DNA of 64,000 nt from Cordilura impudica (taxonomy: Eukaryota; Arthropoda; Insecta; Diptera; Scathophagidae), in the NCBI GenBank assembly GCA_963682025.1, contig OY821517.1, forward strand, positions 234,461,966-234,525,965, in the 5' to 3' direction. How positions within the stretch are numbered: position 1 is the stretch's first letter; each line of letters opens with the position of its first letter. Made by a program: the position numbers and the translations under genes. The notes beneath the pieces were generated by a model. That model did no database searches, was not told where the DNA came from, and saw nothing but the letters and a program-made list of their open reading frames with translations. Shown here piece after piece: positions 36,146 through 49,189 of this stretch.

Positions 36146-36263
36146 GCTTCCCAGGGCGAAGCTTAATCATAGCACTTTGATTGAGTTGAGCCCGCGACTA
36201 TTCCTGATGTGGATAGCTCGTGTCTACAATATTTGGTAGTTGGGAATGGCGTTTGTGCAAAGG
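36146..36263 (+). pseudogene. U1 snRNA fragment 1 in LTR B
   Basis: Same as in LTR A, but the U1A-loop element is changed to ATAGCAC and the Sm-like site to AATATTTGG. Confidence 0.82.
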
Positions 36264-36278
36264 GAAGCATGAACACTT

Positions 36279-36399
36279 GTTTCCCAGAGCGAGGCTTAAT
36301 CATTGCACTTTGAGTGAGCTGAGCTCCGCGATTATTCCTAATGCGGAATAAATCGTGCATTAAATTCTCGGTAGTCCGGGAATGGCGTGTGCTTGCGCC
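36279..36399 (+). pseudogene. U1 snRNA fragment 2 in LTR B
   Basis: Starts TTTCCCAGAGCGAGGCTTA, keeps ATTGCAC and GATTATTCCTAATGCGG, has a degraded Sm site AATTCTCGG, and ends in GCGCC. Confidence 0.82.
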
Positions 36400-39300
36400 A
36401 AACCTAATAATAATAATAAATAAATAATAATAATAATAAATAATAATAATAATAAATTTTAAAAATGTATTATAATTAAATATTATTGACATTATATTAT
36501 TATCATCTGAGAAAAAAATTTTTTTTTAAACACCAATTTTTAACAGGGTAGAATATTATGGTTTCAATACTACTTTTGAATGCAAGTATGTACTAAAAGT
36601 AGAACCCTTAAAATCATAATATTTTTTGCAACCCTAAAAATTGCAATATTTTGTATAAATAAAATAATTTATATTTTATTATTTTTAATATGCGATTATT
36701 ATCGAAATACATATACAGAATATATGAATGTTATTTATAGTATTTTGATATTTGCAACAGTAGTCTGTATGTATCAATTTGTAATATTTTGTGATCTTAT
36801 AAAAATCGCAGAATATTGATATTGATTTTATATAGTTTCTTTTATTAATTAATTAACTTAAATATTACACCATAAAATGTTGATATTGGTGAATTTTTAT
36901 ATTACTACCACAACGACCATAAAAACGACAAGTACAGCTGTGACAAAATACAAAATTTAGAATAACAATATAGGAAAACATCATATTTTTTTTACTTTTC
37001 AGTGATTTCTCGACACCTATGAAACCTATTGTCACGATTTAAAAAACAGAAACCTTCTCGTGATGTTGGTGTATCATTCTCACTAACAAGCGCCCTAGCT
37101 GTCCTATTGAGAACGTTATCGTGACAAGAACAACATAGTCAAATCATATTTTTTGAAGACTTTTTTTACTCCATCGTTCAATTCTCGGGACCAGATAAAC
37201 CGATTTGGACGATTTTAAATAGCAAACTTTTCAGGATGTTACTGAATCATTTTTTATACCAACAATCAACCTAGTTGCCCGATTGAAGCCGTCATCGTGA
37301 TTTCCACAGACGGACAGCCAGACAGACGGACATCGCTATATCAACTCCGCTTGTTATAAGGATCACAAATATATATATTTTATGGGGTCCAGATTTTTTT
37401 TTTTCTAATTATTACAAACGGAATGACAAACTTATATATACCCTCTGCACACTGGAGTGGAGGGTATAAAAACTATTACGAATTAATAGTCACTAAAGTG
37501 GGTTGTAGGATGCACATAATTATTGTCAATGTCGTTTATTTGTAAAAAAAATTTTTTTTTTCAACATTGGTTGGCCTTTGATTCATAAATTTGTTTCAAT
37601 TGTGTAAAGCTTTTATTGGATATTTTGCTTTGTTCATACTTTTGGTCTCTGAAGGAGATCCAAAGAATTCATTCTCCAATCGAGAAATTAAAAAAAAATT
37701 TTAATGCATGTTGTTTTATACAAATAACAAAAGCTGGTATTCAGAACTGTTTTTTTTTTCTTATTGGGATTAGATTATTTAACTTTTGTTTTTTGACTAC
37801 AAATATTCCTATTTAGATCAATTATAGGAATTTAATAAATTAGTATTTGTTGACGAAACAAAATAACATTTTTCCTAAATTTTAAAAGAGGTATCCATAT
37901 ATTCCCGGCATTTAATTTAATAATGCAGGACTAAAGCCAAAATTTATAAATAAACAGTTCTAAATAGTCATCATGAAAAATTTCAAATAAATAAAAAAGA
38001 AAATATCTCAAAATTTAATTTCATGTCATTTATAATAAAGTTTCATCTACACATTAAAACCCCAAAACAAACGAATTAAAGGGAAAAGCAAAAATAATCA
38101 AAGAGTTGTTCAGTTTCGTCTTCTTATTATAAATTCGGATATGTTTTTTTTTTTTTTTTTTTTTTTTTATGTTAAATACAAAACAATATCGATCACTTAC
38201 TTGCAGAGCGATAGAAGGCCTTCCATAGAGCTGCCAGGTGAGGAGAGAGAGTTGTTGTTATCTCCTAGGCGAAGTGCGTGTTGTTGTTGATTTTGTATTA
38301 CTTAAGATTATACAAAATACATGCCGTTTTTTTCTTCTTTCTTTTTTTTTCTTGGGCTTTTACTTATAGCACAGTGGTCTGGGTTTTGTGAAAATATTTG
38401 TAAAAGTTAATACAAAAATTGAATTGCTATTACTGTAATTATTTTTATCTATGGCACTGAGCTTAATTATTGAATTCAAGATTTATTCCAAAAACTTTTT
38501 TTTTGTTTTTATACAAAACAAACAACTTTGTCTAAATTTCTTTTTCCATGTTCTGGTGCACGATTTCTATAGACGTATATATTTTTTTTTTCTTACATTC
38601 CGCGACACTGTGCAAATAATAGAACGCGTACAATCATTATAATTATTCTTTTGCAATTAACTTAGCTTTTAACTTAAATAAAAATTTTATCATTTTAGAA
38701 AATAACTTTAGAGTTTTTGTTTATTTTTTTTAACAGCAAGTAATTAAAGTTTATTAGTTTTCACTTTGTTTTTATGAGAGACGCGATCTACTTAAAGGCT
38801 GTTGCGATGCTTTACAATTCTAATTCGGCACCAGAATGTGATTGACAGCAAACCGTGGAAAAAAACTGAACGAATGTATTTTTGATCCGTTTTTGGTAAG
38901 CCTTTGTCTCATGGAGTTGACTCTTTCCTGCTCCCTACGAATCTCTTTTCGTCAACCAAGAGTTATAGGAAGATGAATTTACACAAAGAAATTGTCGACG
39001 AAATTAACCTTACAAAGTGGAGGCGGCCTGGAATGAATTTTCGGTTCGGAATAAGACTCAGGGCTTTTTTAAGAATTTCCTTAAGCATCGATTTACCGAT
39101 TTAGGTTTCTTCCGGGACAATCCTTTTAACGCCTAATTATCCAGTTGACTAGCAATAAGGAAAATTGTGATATCCAACGGAGAGGTTAGGTTTAAATTAA
39201 TTCCAAATTTTAGGTTTAAGTGAATAGCATACCATCCAATTATCTTTAAAATCCACAAACGTAAGAACCATTTCTGGTAAAGTTATAATTTATTGTAATT

Positions 39301-39884
39301 TAAATTAATTTTACATTTAAGTTTCAGTAGGTAATATGAATTTTAAATTTGCTATGTAGTACCACACTCTAAACAGGAAAGAACGCTCGTTTCCTTTTTA
39401 CCTAATTACTGTAACTTTCTGAGAACCTCATGTCATTTGGACTTTGTACCTTAGGCCGTTCGGAGTAAAAACCATGTAATTGCAGGTCTTTAAACAGATC
39501 AACGAGGGTTTGTTGTTATTCTGTGGAATTTGGTAGCACTTAATTATCGTGATGTTAAAACATAAAATGTTTATGTCAATACTGGGTATAGTTTCGTAGC
39601 AGATTTTGTAGAAGTTTTCTTTCTTATATTATTTAATAATTTATAAACGAGATTTTCGATAGCATAAAAACAATAACACGAATTTGGAAATTGTTAAACA
39701 ATTAACGTTATAGTATTTTAATTTTTCTTTATCATAATCAACCAAATTGTATGAATATTATATTTGGCAAACAGTAGGACATTTTCGCAAACAACAAAAA
39801 AAACTCAGAAATTAAAATCACCAGGATTGTCCGTTACAAAACCGGATAATATGGAGACTTTTGATCAGATTAGCCGGAAACCAA

Positions 39885-40948
39885 TCACGCTTTAATGTCT
39901 TTTGCATGATTGGTACCTACCGAATTTCCTTCAATATCCTCCAGAAGATAGTAGCAATTACCTAATTTTTCCTTTACTCGGGATTTAATAAAAATTGGAT
40001 TAAATTTAGCGTTGAACCTTTTTTCTGCATTGCTTTGGGCAAAATTGCGCCTGAATACCTCTTGACCGACAATATAGCTAATAGGTAGAGCTCTAAGATT
40101 GTATTGTTTGGAGTTATTTTCATAAGCTTTCTTTATATTTGCCGAAATTTGATTTCTGATTAAAGTCAACTGATCATCACGTTCGAGTTTCATAAGGGGT
40201 TCCTCTAAAGATTGAATCGTTTTTAACATCTTAAATGATGTTCCATGTGTTACCATGTTAAACCATATAACGCGTGATAAGGAGAAAAACCTATAGAATT
40301 GTGAACTGAATTGCGTAAAGCACAACTTATGGATGAAATATTCACATCCCACTCACGGTGATCTTTTTTCAAATATGCTCGAATAGCAGCAATAATCGAC
40401 CTATTTACCCGTTCGGAGGCATTACATTGCGGAGCATATAGTGCAGTATACGTACGATGGATACCATATTTAGTTAGGAAAGCGTTAAAGTCATTGCTTT
40501 TAAACTGACTACCACTGTCGCTTATTACTACTTCCGGTACTCCATAATGGTGAAAAACTTGACTTTCCATATAATCGATGATAACTAAGGAGGTAAATTT
40601 TTTAAGTGGACATAACCAGTGGTATTTTGAAAAATGATCTAGGGCAATTAACAACCCAATAAACCCCTTTTTACTCCTCGGATATGGTCCAAGAAGATCA
40701 ACATAATACCGCTGAAATGGCCTTACAGAAGTAGCCATTTTACCCATTTCCGGTTTAAGGTTTTGATTTGTTGCCTTCGTCGCCTTACACACATCACAAG
40801 CTTTTATATAATGTTTTACTTCGGTCACTAGCCGAGGCCAATAAAAGTGCCTACGGATAAGCTCCAGAGCTTTTCCAACTCCACCATGTGCAGCAAGAAC
40901 TGAATCATGAAACCTCTTAAGAATCTCTCCTCGAAGTTGTTCAGGGAT
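39885..40948 (-). pseudogene. pol: pol integrase region, copy 3
   Basis: The most complete C-terminal end: the frame 39885-40352 runs through YNLRALPISYIVGQEVF and ends in HAKDIKA with TGA at 39885-39887, typical of Osvaldo-type integrases. A 1-nt deletion near 40259 splits it from the core (40250-40828). The core has the first Asp (VDLLGP) and the Glu, but Ser for Asn after the second Asp (SDSGSQF) and Cys for Ser in PQCNASER. The TAG at 40949 is shared with the other copies. Confidence 0.9.
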
Positions 40949-41530
40949 CTATAACATCCAACAATTTGAATCAATCTTTTCATTACCTGTTGCAAACGTA
41001 GTCCTAATATAAATATATTTCTCGATAATTCTAATATCCGGATAACAAGATTCGTCTTTAGCAAATGTTTCTTTTAACGCCATATAATCCTTATCTAAGA
41101 AGTGTACAGAGTCTAGGTCAATTTCAGGTCCTATTAATTCCATCGAAGCTAATTCACCCTCATGCATTCGACTGAGTGCATCAGGAACAATGTTGTCTTT
41201 ACCTTTTCTGTGGCTAATTGAAAACTGATAAGACTGAAGTTTTAAAACCCATCGGGCAAGTCGACCTTTCAAATTCGGCTGTCGCATCAGCCAAACCAAG
41301 CTACTGTGGTCCGTGATGACTTCAAATTCTTGCAGCTCAATATAACATCTAAACCGATCGATTGCTTCTATTGCAGCCAGACATTCTTTTTCTGTCACTG
41401 AATAATTTCTCTGTGCGGTATTTAGTTTTTTGGACATAAAAGCTATTGGGGTTTCTTCACCATTGTCTCCAAGTTGTACCGATACAGCCCCTATTCCAAA
41501 ATCTCTGGCATCACAATGAATATAAAATTT
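40949..41530 (-). pseudogene. pol: pol RNase H domain, copy 3
   Basis: A 194-codon frame with the expected acidic residues. Its start reads CDARDF rather than CDASDF because of AGA at 41502-41504. It is bounded by the same two TAG stops as in copies 1 and 2. Confidence 0.9.
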
Positions 41531-42700
41531 CTAAGAGAAATCAGGGTTTTTAAGGACGGGTTCGGTAGTCAATAATGTTTTAATTTTCATAAAACTTTCC
41601 TCAGCAGCCTTGGCCCACTCAAATTTTCGCTTCTTTGAAACAACTTCGGTTATAGGGTAAGTAACATCGGCAAAATTTGAAATAAATCTTCCGTACCAAC
41701 CCGTTAACCCAAAAAAACCTAGAACTTGTTTTAAGGTTTGAGGCGTTGGCCAGTTCAAAATTGCCTCAATTTTCTCTAAATATTGTACCTTCCTAACACA
41801 AAATTTGCTTTTCTTAATATTTAACGTTAAGTTGGCCTTTTTAAATTCCTCTGCTAATCTAACCAGAGTAGACAAATGATTTTCAAAAGTGTCTGACACG
41901 ACACAAACATCGTCGAGATAACCAAACACTGAATGTTTTAATTCTGGTGGAATTATCGAATCCATTAAACGACACATTGCTTGCGGCGCCGTACATAAGC
42001 CAAAAGGCATCACTGTAAATTGGTACAGCGGTCTTCCGGGTATCGTAAATGCTGTAATGGCTTTCGATTAATCATCTAACGCAATTTGCCAATACGCATC
42101 CTTTAGGTCAATTTTTGTAACAATATTTGCTTTTGGTAACCGGGCGAAAATTCCTCCTATGTTCGGAAGCGGGTAAGCGTCTTTAGTAGTAACTTCGTTT
42201 ATTTTTCGGGCGTCTAAGCATAGCCTGATCTTCCCTGGCTTAACTACCATCCTCATAACTCCTAAACTGAGCATTCTATCAATTTGGGTATACATCAATT
42301 TCTTTACTGCTGGAGAAACAGGGCAAAATCTTTGTTTAATTGGTTTCGCATTACCCACATCTATGCTGTGTGTAATGAGAGAAGTTTTACCTAGACCTTG
42401 TTTTTCAAAAGATGAAAAAAATGTTTTAACCATTTCTAACTGTTGTTGTTGAAAACTTGTTAAGGGATATAAATCGGGATCTGTAGTTTCTGGGGTGTTA
42501 TTTTTATCCCAAGATAAATCTGCAACAATATTATTTATTAAGCCAAACGACTTCCAGAAATCTAATCCTAAGATCAATCTTTGACTAAGAGAAGGTACTA
42601 TATATAAAATGAATTTCTCCTTTTTATCCTTGTATACTATTTCTACTTCGATTAAACCTATAACTTTTTGGGCTTGGCCATCTGCAGTGCGAACAGACGC
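41531..42700 (-). pseudogene. pol: pol reverse transcriptase, copy 3 (two private in-frame deletions)
   Basis: It retains RLCLDARKINE, TKIDLKDAYWQIALDD, the shared TAA at 42068-42070, MPFGLC and YLDD. Compared with copies 1 and 2 it lacks 11 codons before MRMVVK (near 42255) and 13 codons after VQYL (near 41776), both in frame. The second removes residues just after the palm, so activity would be doubtful even without the stop. Confidence 0.9.
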
Positions 42701-42702
42701 AA

Positions 42703-43131
42703 TTAATTTTTAAAACCAAAATGGTTTGAAAAATCCTCTCTAGCTAGATCTCTTCCAATACAACTTATGTTCGCGCCCGTATCCAGCAACCCTAATTCTA
42801 ATTTACCTAACAAATTAACTTCCGCGTATAGTCTACCATCTTTTTCGGAATTCACTAGCGCCTGTTTTATTTTTTTATAAAAATTTCTCATACGTACTGT
42901 GGATCGATTATATTTTCTTCTTAACTTCTTATCTACTTGCTTATCATTAAAAATCCTAAATCTAGCCTTAATATACGCCTTTAGTCTTTCGTGTAAAGGA
43001 CGAATGTTAAATGCCTTGGAATTATTATTATCAAATTCACTTTTCTTATTATTACTTTTATTATTCTTCAATATTTTTATTTCATTTTCATTTACCTTAT
43101 AGAATGTATTATCATATTCATATCTGGACAA
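42703..43131 (-). pseudogene. pol: pol protease region, copy 3
   Basis: A 142-residue open frame with the LLDTGAN active-site box near residue 117 and the long basic Asn/Lys-rich N-terminal stretch. It ends in a TAA shared with copy 2, shortly before the frame change into RT. Confidence 0.85.
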
Positions 43132-43171
43132 TATGATACCATATTCTGAGCTTTTTTAATTCCTACAAAAT

Positions 43172-44435
43172 CTATTTGGGAGCTATTCGATTGTTGTTTA
43201 GATATGAGCTGGGGTAGTTTTTTGAATTACGTCCATTATTTGCGCATTTTACACACTGTGGTTTATATACGTTTTTCAGACCACAACCGTAACAAAAGAC
43301 CTGCCGATCCTTAAGGCACATATCCCAAAAGTGACCTTCCTCCTCGCAGTTCCAGAACTTTATGTGTTTATCCACTTTGTTCAAGGCGTTTACCTCAAAC
43401 TCAGAATCTTCTACACTATTAGGCTCCATAACTGTGTGATCTGCTTCTAAATTTGGCTCCGAATCAATTACAGCAACGCGTCGTTGTGTTTGACCACCTA
43501 ATTGGTATCGATTGAAATTATTGCGACGCGACAACTCTTCTCCTAACAGATTTTCTCGCTTTTGGCAAAGTTTCTTTAATTGCGAAATAGATCTAATTTG
43601 TATATACAGTAATTCGTGGCGAATCTCCGGCCGAAGATTTCTTGTAATGATTTCGATTAGCTCATCGTCCTCTAAATGTATTTCTAATCTATCTAATATT
43701 TCACTAATTGCCTCATTAAATGTTTGAAATGACTCATTCGGTTTCTGCTTTCGATTATGTAACTCCTCGCGAACGTCAAATGTTATCCTAAAATTCCTGT
43801 ATTGTTTTTTTTAGCTCGATGCAGAAAGTATCCCATACAATATGGTTAACCGATTTCCGAGAACGCCAATACCAATCTCTAGATTTTCCTGTCAATAACA
43901 CATGTAAATTTTTACCCACACTGTCATCAAAATTGCTATTAAAAGTCTCCTCAACCAAACATTTTACTCGATATAAAAATTCCTCACACCTAAGACCATT
44001 CGAGGACCCATCAAATTTGACGTTCCAACTTTGAATAATGGTCGTAATCTTATCTGGATTCATTCTAAGATTCGGTGCGGCCCCATGAGCAACATTTGGC
44101 AGATTGGGTTCAAGATCTGGTTCTGATAAAAGTAAAGAATTTTCCCTAGGTTGTTGTGCTTGATGTGTCGGCGATCGAAGTGGCATCTTCAATTGCCATT
44201 GTTGTGTTTGGGGTTGAAACATCATCTCCGGTTGTGAACGTAATGGGGGTGGACTAATATTCATCTCAGACAACACTCGTTGCACTGTGGTTTCTATCAA
44301 TTGGGACATTCGGTCTCTGTTTCGATTAACTCTTCTTCCGCGAGTTGATTGATTTGTGGTATTACAGGTAGAATTACAAGCATTCTGCGATAAATTTTGA
44401 TCATAAGCTGACGTGTTCAAATCTAGAAAAGGCCC
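43172..44435 (-). pseudogene. gag: gag capsid and nucleocapsid, copy 3
   Basis: The best-preserved gag. A 210-codon frame (43788-44420) covers the Asn/Arg-rich part and the capsid half without the stops seen in copies 1 and 2. The A run (43805-43812) then puts the rest in another frame, which ends at 43172 after the nucleocapsid. The first knuckle has Phe for Cys, as in the other copies; the second is CYGCG..YKPQCVKC. Confidence 0.87.
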
Positions 44436-44816
44436 TTAAGCACTAGCGGTTTGTAACTTATCGCCTTGAGAAGCATGTGAAATAGTCGTCTCATCTTGTA
44501 GCTTAGCACTTCTAGTATTGTATCGGTTGACGGCAGACACACGACCTCTACCGCGATAACTACTTTCTTTTCCTTTGTTCGTTGGCCTAGAACCAAGTGG
44601 AATTAAAGCTTTTAAGTGACACAATATTTTGCAGTCAGGGCACTCGGGTGTGTCCTGTAATCATTTTGAAATGCAATCCTTATGGAACGTGTGGTTGCAT
44701 TTAGTAGTTAAGCATTCACTAAGAATTGACATCGGCTGTTCACATACAGTACAAACTAGATCTAACGGAGGATCTGACAAAGCAGCTATATTTTCGTTAC
44801 TACGCATAATAGCCAT
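44436..44816 (-). pseudogene. RING-H2 domain ORF, copy 3
   Basis: ATG at 44814-44816, same eight zinc ligands, same TGA at codon 52, same TAA at 44436 followed in frame by gag. It differs from copy 1 only by conservative changes in the linker. Confidence 0.82.
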
Positions 44817-45436
44817 CTTTGAAACTAGTAAGCTAATTTAAAAAGTATCAAAATTTATTTCCTGAAAACTTAAACTTGAAGCGACCAAACTTTTGGCAAA
44901 CAGCAGCAATTCGAACTCAATAATCATATGTTGCCTTCAAGTTAATATGATACGCTGGGAGCATAAAATTATTACTAGCGAAAAAAAAATTTTAAACTAT
45001 TTGTAAAAATTCGAAAATTCAGGTAAAATTTAAATATAATTTACTTATATATGTATATCCCCTTAAGGAAAAAAAACAAATCAAATAAGTTACCAAACTT
45101 TTGGCAAACAGAAGCAATAAGATTTTGTTGAAATATATTCTCTGCCAAAATTAAATTTCATGAGAATTATTAAAATTCAATGTATTAGTCGCAAGATCTG
45201 CAGGTATTTGTTAAAAGAAACTAAAGGGAAATTTCTGAATCAATTTTCCAACTGAAAGATATAATTAAAATTTTTCTAAAAAATATATAATTATTATAGA
45301 CGACTTTCCTATTATAAGGTTGAGAAAATAATATGAATACTTTAAGAATAATTTTTTTTTCAAATTTTCTTAATTCACTTTGAATACTCCTTGAAAATAC
45401 TCTATATAACGCTGACAGGAAAAATAGGTTATTGTA

Positions 45437-46742
45437 ACGGGTGATTTTTTAAGAGCTTGATAACTTTTTTTTAAAAAAAAACGCATAAAATTTGCAAAAT
45501 CTCATCGGTTCTTTATTTGAAACGTTAGATTGGTCCATGACATTTACTTTTTGAAGATAATTTCATTTAAATGTTGACCGCGGCTGCGTCTTACGTGGTC
45601 CATTCGGAAAGTCCAATTTTGGGCAACTTTTTCGAGCATTTCGGCCGGAATAGCCCGAATTTCTTCGGAAATGTTGTCTTCCAAAGCTGGAATAGTTGCT
45701 GGCTTATTTCTGTAGACTTTAGACTTGACGTAGCCCCACAAAAAATAGTCTAAAGGCGTCAAATCGCATGATCTTGGTGGCCAACTTACCGGTCCATTTC
45801 TTGAGATGAATTGTTCTCCGAAGTTTTCCCTCAAAATGGCCATAGAATCGCGAGCTGTGTGGCATGTAGCGCCATCTTGTTGAAACCACATGTCAACCAA
45901 GTTCAGTTCTTCCATTTTTGGCAACAAAAAGTTTGTTAGCATCGAACGATAGCGATCGCCATTCACCGTAACGTTGCGTCCAACAGCATCTTTGAAAAAA
46001 TACGGTCCAATGATTCCACCAGCGTACAAACCACACCAAACAGTGCATTTTTCGGGATGCATGGGCAGTTCTTGAACGGCTTCTGGTTGCTCTTCACTCC
46101 AAATACGGCAATTTTGCTTATTTACGAAGCCATTCAACCAGAAATGAGCCTCATCGCTGAACAAAATTTGTCGATAAAAAAGCGGATTTTCTGCCAACTT
46201 TTCTAGGGCCCATTCACTGAAAATTAGACGTTGTGGCAGATCCTTCGGCTTCAGTTCTTGCACGAGCTGTATTTTATACGGTTTTACACCAAGATCTTTG
46301 CGTAAAATCTTCCATGTGGTCGAATAACACAAACCCAATTGCTGCGAACGGCGACGAATCGACATTTCACGGTCTTCAGTAACACTCTCAGAAACAGACG
46401 CAATATTCTCTTCTGTACGCACTGTACGCATTCGTGTGGTTGGTTTAATGTCCAATAAAGTAAACTGAGTGCGAAACTTGGTCACAATCGCATTAATTGT
46501 TTGCTCACTTGGTCGATTATGTAGACCATAAATCGGACGTAAAGCGCGAAACACATTTCGAACCGAACACTGATTTTGGTAATAAAATTCAATGATTTGC
46601 AAGCGTTGCTCGTTAGTAAGTCTATTCATGATGAAATGTCAAAGCATACTGAGCATCTTTCTCTTTGACACCATGTCTGAAATCCCACGTGATCTGTCAA
46701 ATACTAATGCATGAAAATCCTAACCTCAAAAAAATCACCCGT
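45437..46742 (-). mobile_element. Tc1/mariner-superfamily transposon with intact ends
   Basis: A 1306-bp element with terminal inverted repeats starting ACGGGTGATTTTTT, flanked by a TA duplication (45435-45436 and 46743-46744). Units 1 and 2 show the empty site, TTGTACACT, near 17252 and 31806. It contains one transposase gene and about 100 bp of non-coding sequence at each end. Confidence 0.96.
45544..46629 (-). CDS. Mariner-type transposase, 361 aa, uninterrupted
   Basis: A cut-and-paste transposase that would bind the element's inverted repeats and insert at TA. ATG at 46627-46629; no stops or frameshifts. An N-terminal helix-turn-helix region lies at about residues 5-60 and a second paired-like segment at about 85-120. 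The catalytic triad is Asp159 (FSDEAHF), Asp252 (QQDGATCH) and Asp294 (DLTPLDYFLWGY). There are 41 residues between the second and third Asp, the spacing of the DD41D group reported from tephritid flies. Intact gene, TIRs and TA duplication suggest a recent insertion; activity is not shown. It lies in the leader of retrotransposon copy 3. Confidence 0.95.
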   Translation of the reverse strand: MNRLTNEQRLQIIEFYYQNQCSVRNVFRALRPIYGLHNRPSEQTINAIVTKFRTQFTLLDIKPTTRMRTVRTEENIASVSESVTEDREMSIRRRSQQLGLCYSTTWKILRKDLGVKPYKIQLVQELKPKDLPQRLIFSEWALEKLAENPLFYRQILFSDEAHFWLNGFVNKQNCRIWSEEQPEAVQELPMHPEKCTVWCGLYAGGIIGPYFFKDAVGRNVTVNGDRYRSMLTNFLLPKMEELNLVDMWFQQDGATCHTARDSMAILRENFGEQFISRNGPVSWPPRSCDLTPLDYFLWGYVKSKVYRNKPATIPALEDNISEEIRAIPAEMLEKVAQNWTFRMDHVRRSRGQHLNEIIFKK

Positions 46743-47222
46743 TACACTGACATGCTGATTTTAATTTGTATCACATATTCTGTACTAGCATCGTAAGACG
46801 GTTTGGTACTCGCCTTAAAAAGCAACGTCCAATATTCCAGGAAAACTATCTAATAAATCATAACATGAGATGCAAACACAAAACAGGATTCCTCAGAAAT
46901 AAAAAAAACATATTGTAGCAAAAAAAATTATTGATCGTAAAGGAATATTAACCAGCCAACTGGTCGAAACTATCCATACCAATTTAACGACAGATAGTCG
47001 AAATCCACGAAGGTGCCAACATTTATTGCGAAAAAAAAATAATTTTATTGAACATTAATTTTTAAAATCTGATACTATTTGAAACTAATTAACGGAATAT
47101 TTGTGAACACAGTTAAACTGCTACACAGGAAAAAAATTTCTTACAATTAATCTCCTTAGATGAGACATGACTTTTCGACAAAAGTATCCCTCTTTCGAGA
47201 CATAACCTATCGAAATAATCAT

Positions 47223-47240
47223 GCCCCACGTTGGGCGCCA
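47223..47240 (-). promoter_or_regulatory. tRNA-Lys(CUU)-type primer binding site, copy 3
   Basis: Identical 18-nt TGGCGCCCAACGTGGGGC on the element strand, 4 nt inside the LTR edge at 47245. Confidence 0.88.
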
Positions 47241-48637
47241 TTTTTGTAATGGAAATCAGATGATGGCAGAAATAGTATTTCATAAACTGTGAAGTACAAA
47301 ATTTTAATTATGAGAAGAAGTGAATAAAATTATTAGCACAGCGCAGATGCCACCAGTAGAGCCAAATCGATGGTCAGATATAAGACACTACCTAAAATAA
47401 TATAGTGGCCAAATAAATAATTTAGTCTCCTATCTCATGTAATAATTGAGTGACTAAGGGTCGGCGGGACCCCTCTCAGCCGCTAGCTTCAGTGGTGTGG
47501 GGAGGTTCTTGACCCCTGTCAAACAAATCACCAATACCATTTTATTAAAGAGTCCCTGAATTAGAGTGGGTTAAAAAAAATGAATATAAGGACCAATTCT
47601 AACATCTATTGATCCCCCAATAAAAAATATAGAAAGCAACGGAATTTGAAACTTAAATGATGAGTAACAGAGAATTAACAATAGAAAGGGGTCATGTTGT
47701 TCAGGACCCGTGCTCAAACCCTCCCAACCAATGTTCTTCAAAGCACGAAATAATTTAGATTTTTTTCATAATAATTCAATACAGAATCCTAATAAAGTTA
47801 AGATTTTATTTAGCTTACTCGTTATAATATTTTTGGGATATAAAACGTATATGTTTATGTTATTCCAAAAATTAAAATAAGCTTGAATATTAATAGATTT
47901 ACGAATTTATTTCATGTGTATATTGTACGCGCTTTTAAAATTTGCACAGGATTAAATACGGTTTATTTTTGTTTCTTACTTGTAATACTGAAAACTAACA
48001 AAATCAAGTAGGAGTGTAAAATTCGGCTATGCCGAATCTTTGATACCCTCCACCTAGGTTTTCTTGCACTATTTGTATCAAATTTAGATAAAATATTTGA
48101 AAATGTAAACAATTTGATCAATTTAGTAATTTATTACAACCAATACTCTGAATTTTCAGCATTTACGTTTAACAATTTTAAAGTCAATAGAAGATATTAA
48201 ACAAAATATATTTTTAAATTTCGGATCCTTTTCGGAATACTTGACCATGTCTTATATTTTAAAAGCACTAGCGTTAATCAGTTTTATTTTTTCGATCTTA
48301 TTATGACATTCCATTTGTAGCGCATCGATAAATGGATTTTCGTCTATGTGTTTTTATTGCAAAAGGTTTCTTACTTTTGTCGAATTGTAGGGATTTTTTG
48401 AAAATTTTTTTTTAACAAGTTAATATTATATACGTTTCAATTTTAAACTTTAAAATTAAAAAATATCTATCTTTTTTAAATCTGGTAATAACTCTATAAT
48501 ATGGAGATAGTAAATACGTGGCTTCTTTAATAAGAATGACAAGTAAAAAACACTTTTGTGCAGTTTACTTGTTTTGTGCATTTTTTTTAATACATACATA
48601 AGTACGCCATCTTTATAGATCTCTTCGATTATATTAA

Positions 48638-49122
48638 AGGTGCTATTACATGATGTGTTTTTTACATATGTACTGTCAAATTTTCGCACAACAAAAGTTG
48701 TACACATCGTGTGATACATATGAAACATTGTTTATGTACAATACATGAAGAAAGTCACATGTACATTTTTCAATTAGAACAGGTTCTATTTTTGCATGAC
48801 AAACATGAAAATACAACACTGCTTGTGGCGAAAGAAACACAGAGTAAATTTTAAAGATTAATATTGAAAGAAAAATAAATTGTTTAGTATTAACAACTAA
48901 AAAATATATAACCTTTTTTTTTAAATAAATTATTGTAAATTCACAAATTAAATCAGCTGTTGTTTACACTTAGAGGTTATGTCATACGGAAATACATATG
49001 CTCGTGTGATAGCAAAAATTATGAATCGTATGTAAAAGACAATTTTGACAGACATGAGGAATTTCATATGGATAAAAAAAGTGACAGTACATATGTAAAA
49101 AACACTTCGTGTAATAGCACCT
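48638..49122. mobile_element. MITE-A, copy in LTR C (longest inverted repeats)
   Basis: The left terminus continues past TTTTTTACATAT into GTACTGTCA and still matches the right terminus, giving inverted repeats of about 41 bp. In LTR A and B that part of the left end is altered. 485 bp, non-coding. Confidence 0.75.
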
Positions 49123-49189
49123 TAAGTAAGTTTGTAAATAAAAAGAATATTAAAATATTATAAATGTAACCATAATTGACTTTAGAAAA

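Larger units (their letters stand above)
33091..37470. mobile_element. Nested repeat block inside LTR B
   Basis: Same ends and content as in LTR A. It has a shortened GACGGACA array near 37305-37335, a deletion near 33410 and an expanded AAT microsatellite near 36403-36455. Confidence 0.6.
32329..39838 (-). repeat. LTR B (7.5 kb, carries a nested element)
   Basis: Runs from TGTAATGG at 32329 to CCGTTACA at 39838. It has no 886-bp duplication. Without the nested block (33091-37470) it is about 3.1 kb. It has a poly-T tract near 38144-38168. The remaining 37471-39838 part holds no supported gene. Confidence 0.85.
39839..47244 (-). mobile_element. Ty3/gypsy-type retrotransposon, internal region, copy 3
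   Basis: Same organisation as copies 1 and 2, enlarged by a 1306-bp mariner-type insertion in the leader. It keeps the C-terminal integrase frame that copies 1 and 2 lost. It has two private in-frame deletions in RT and a 1-nt deletion near 40259. Confidence 0.9.
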
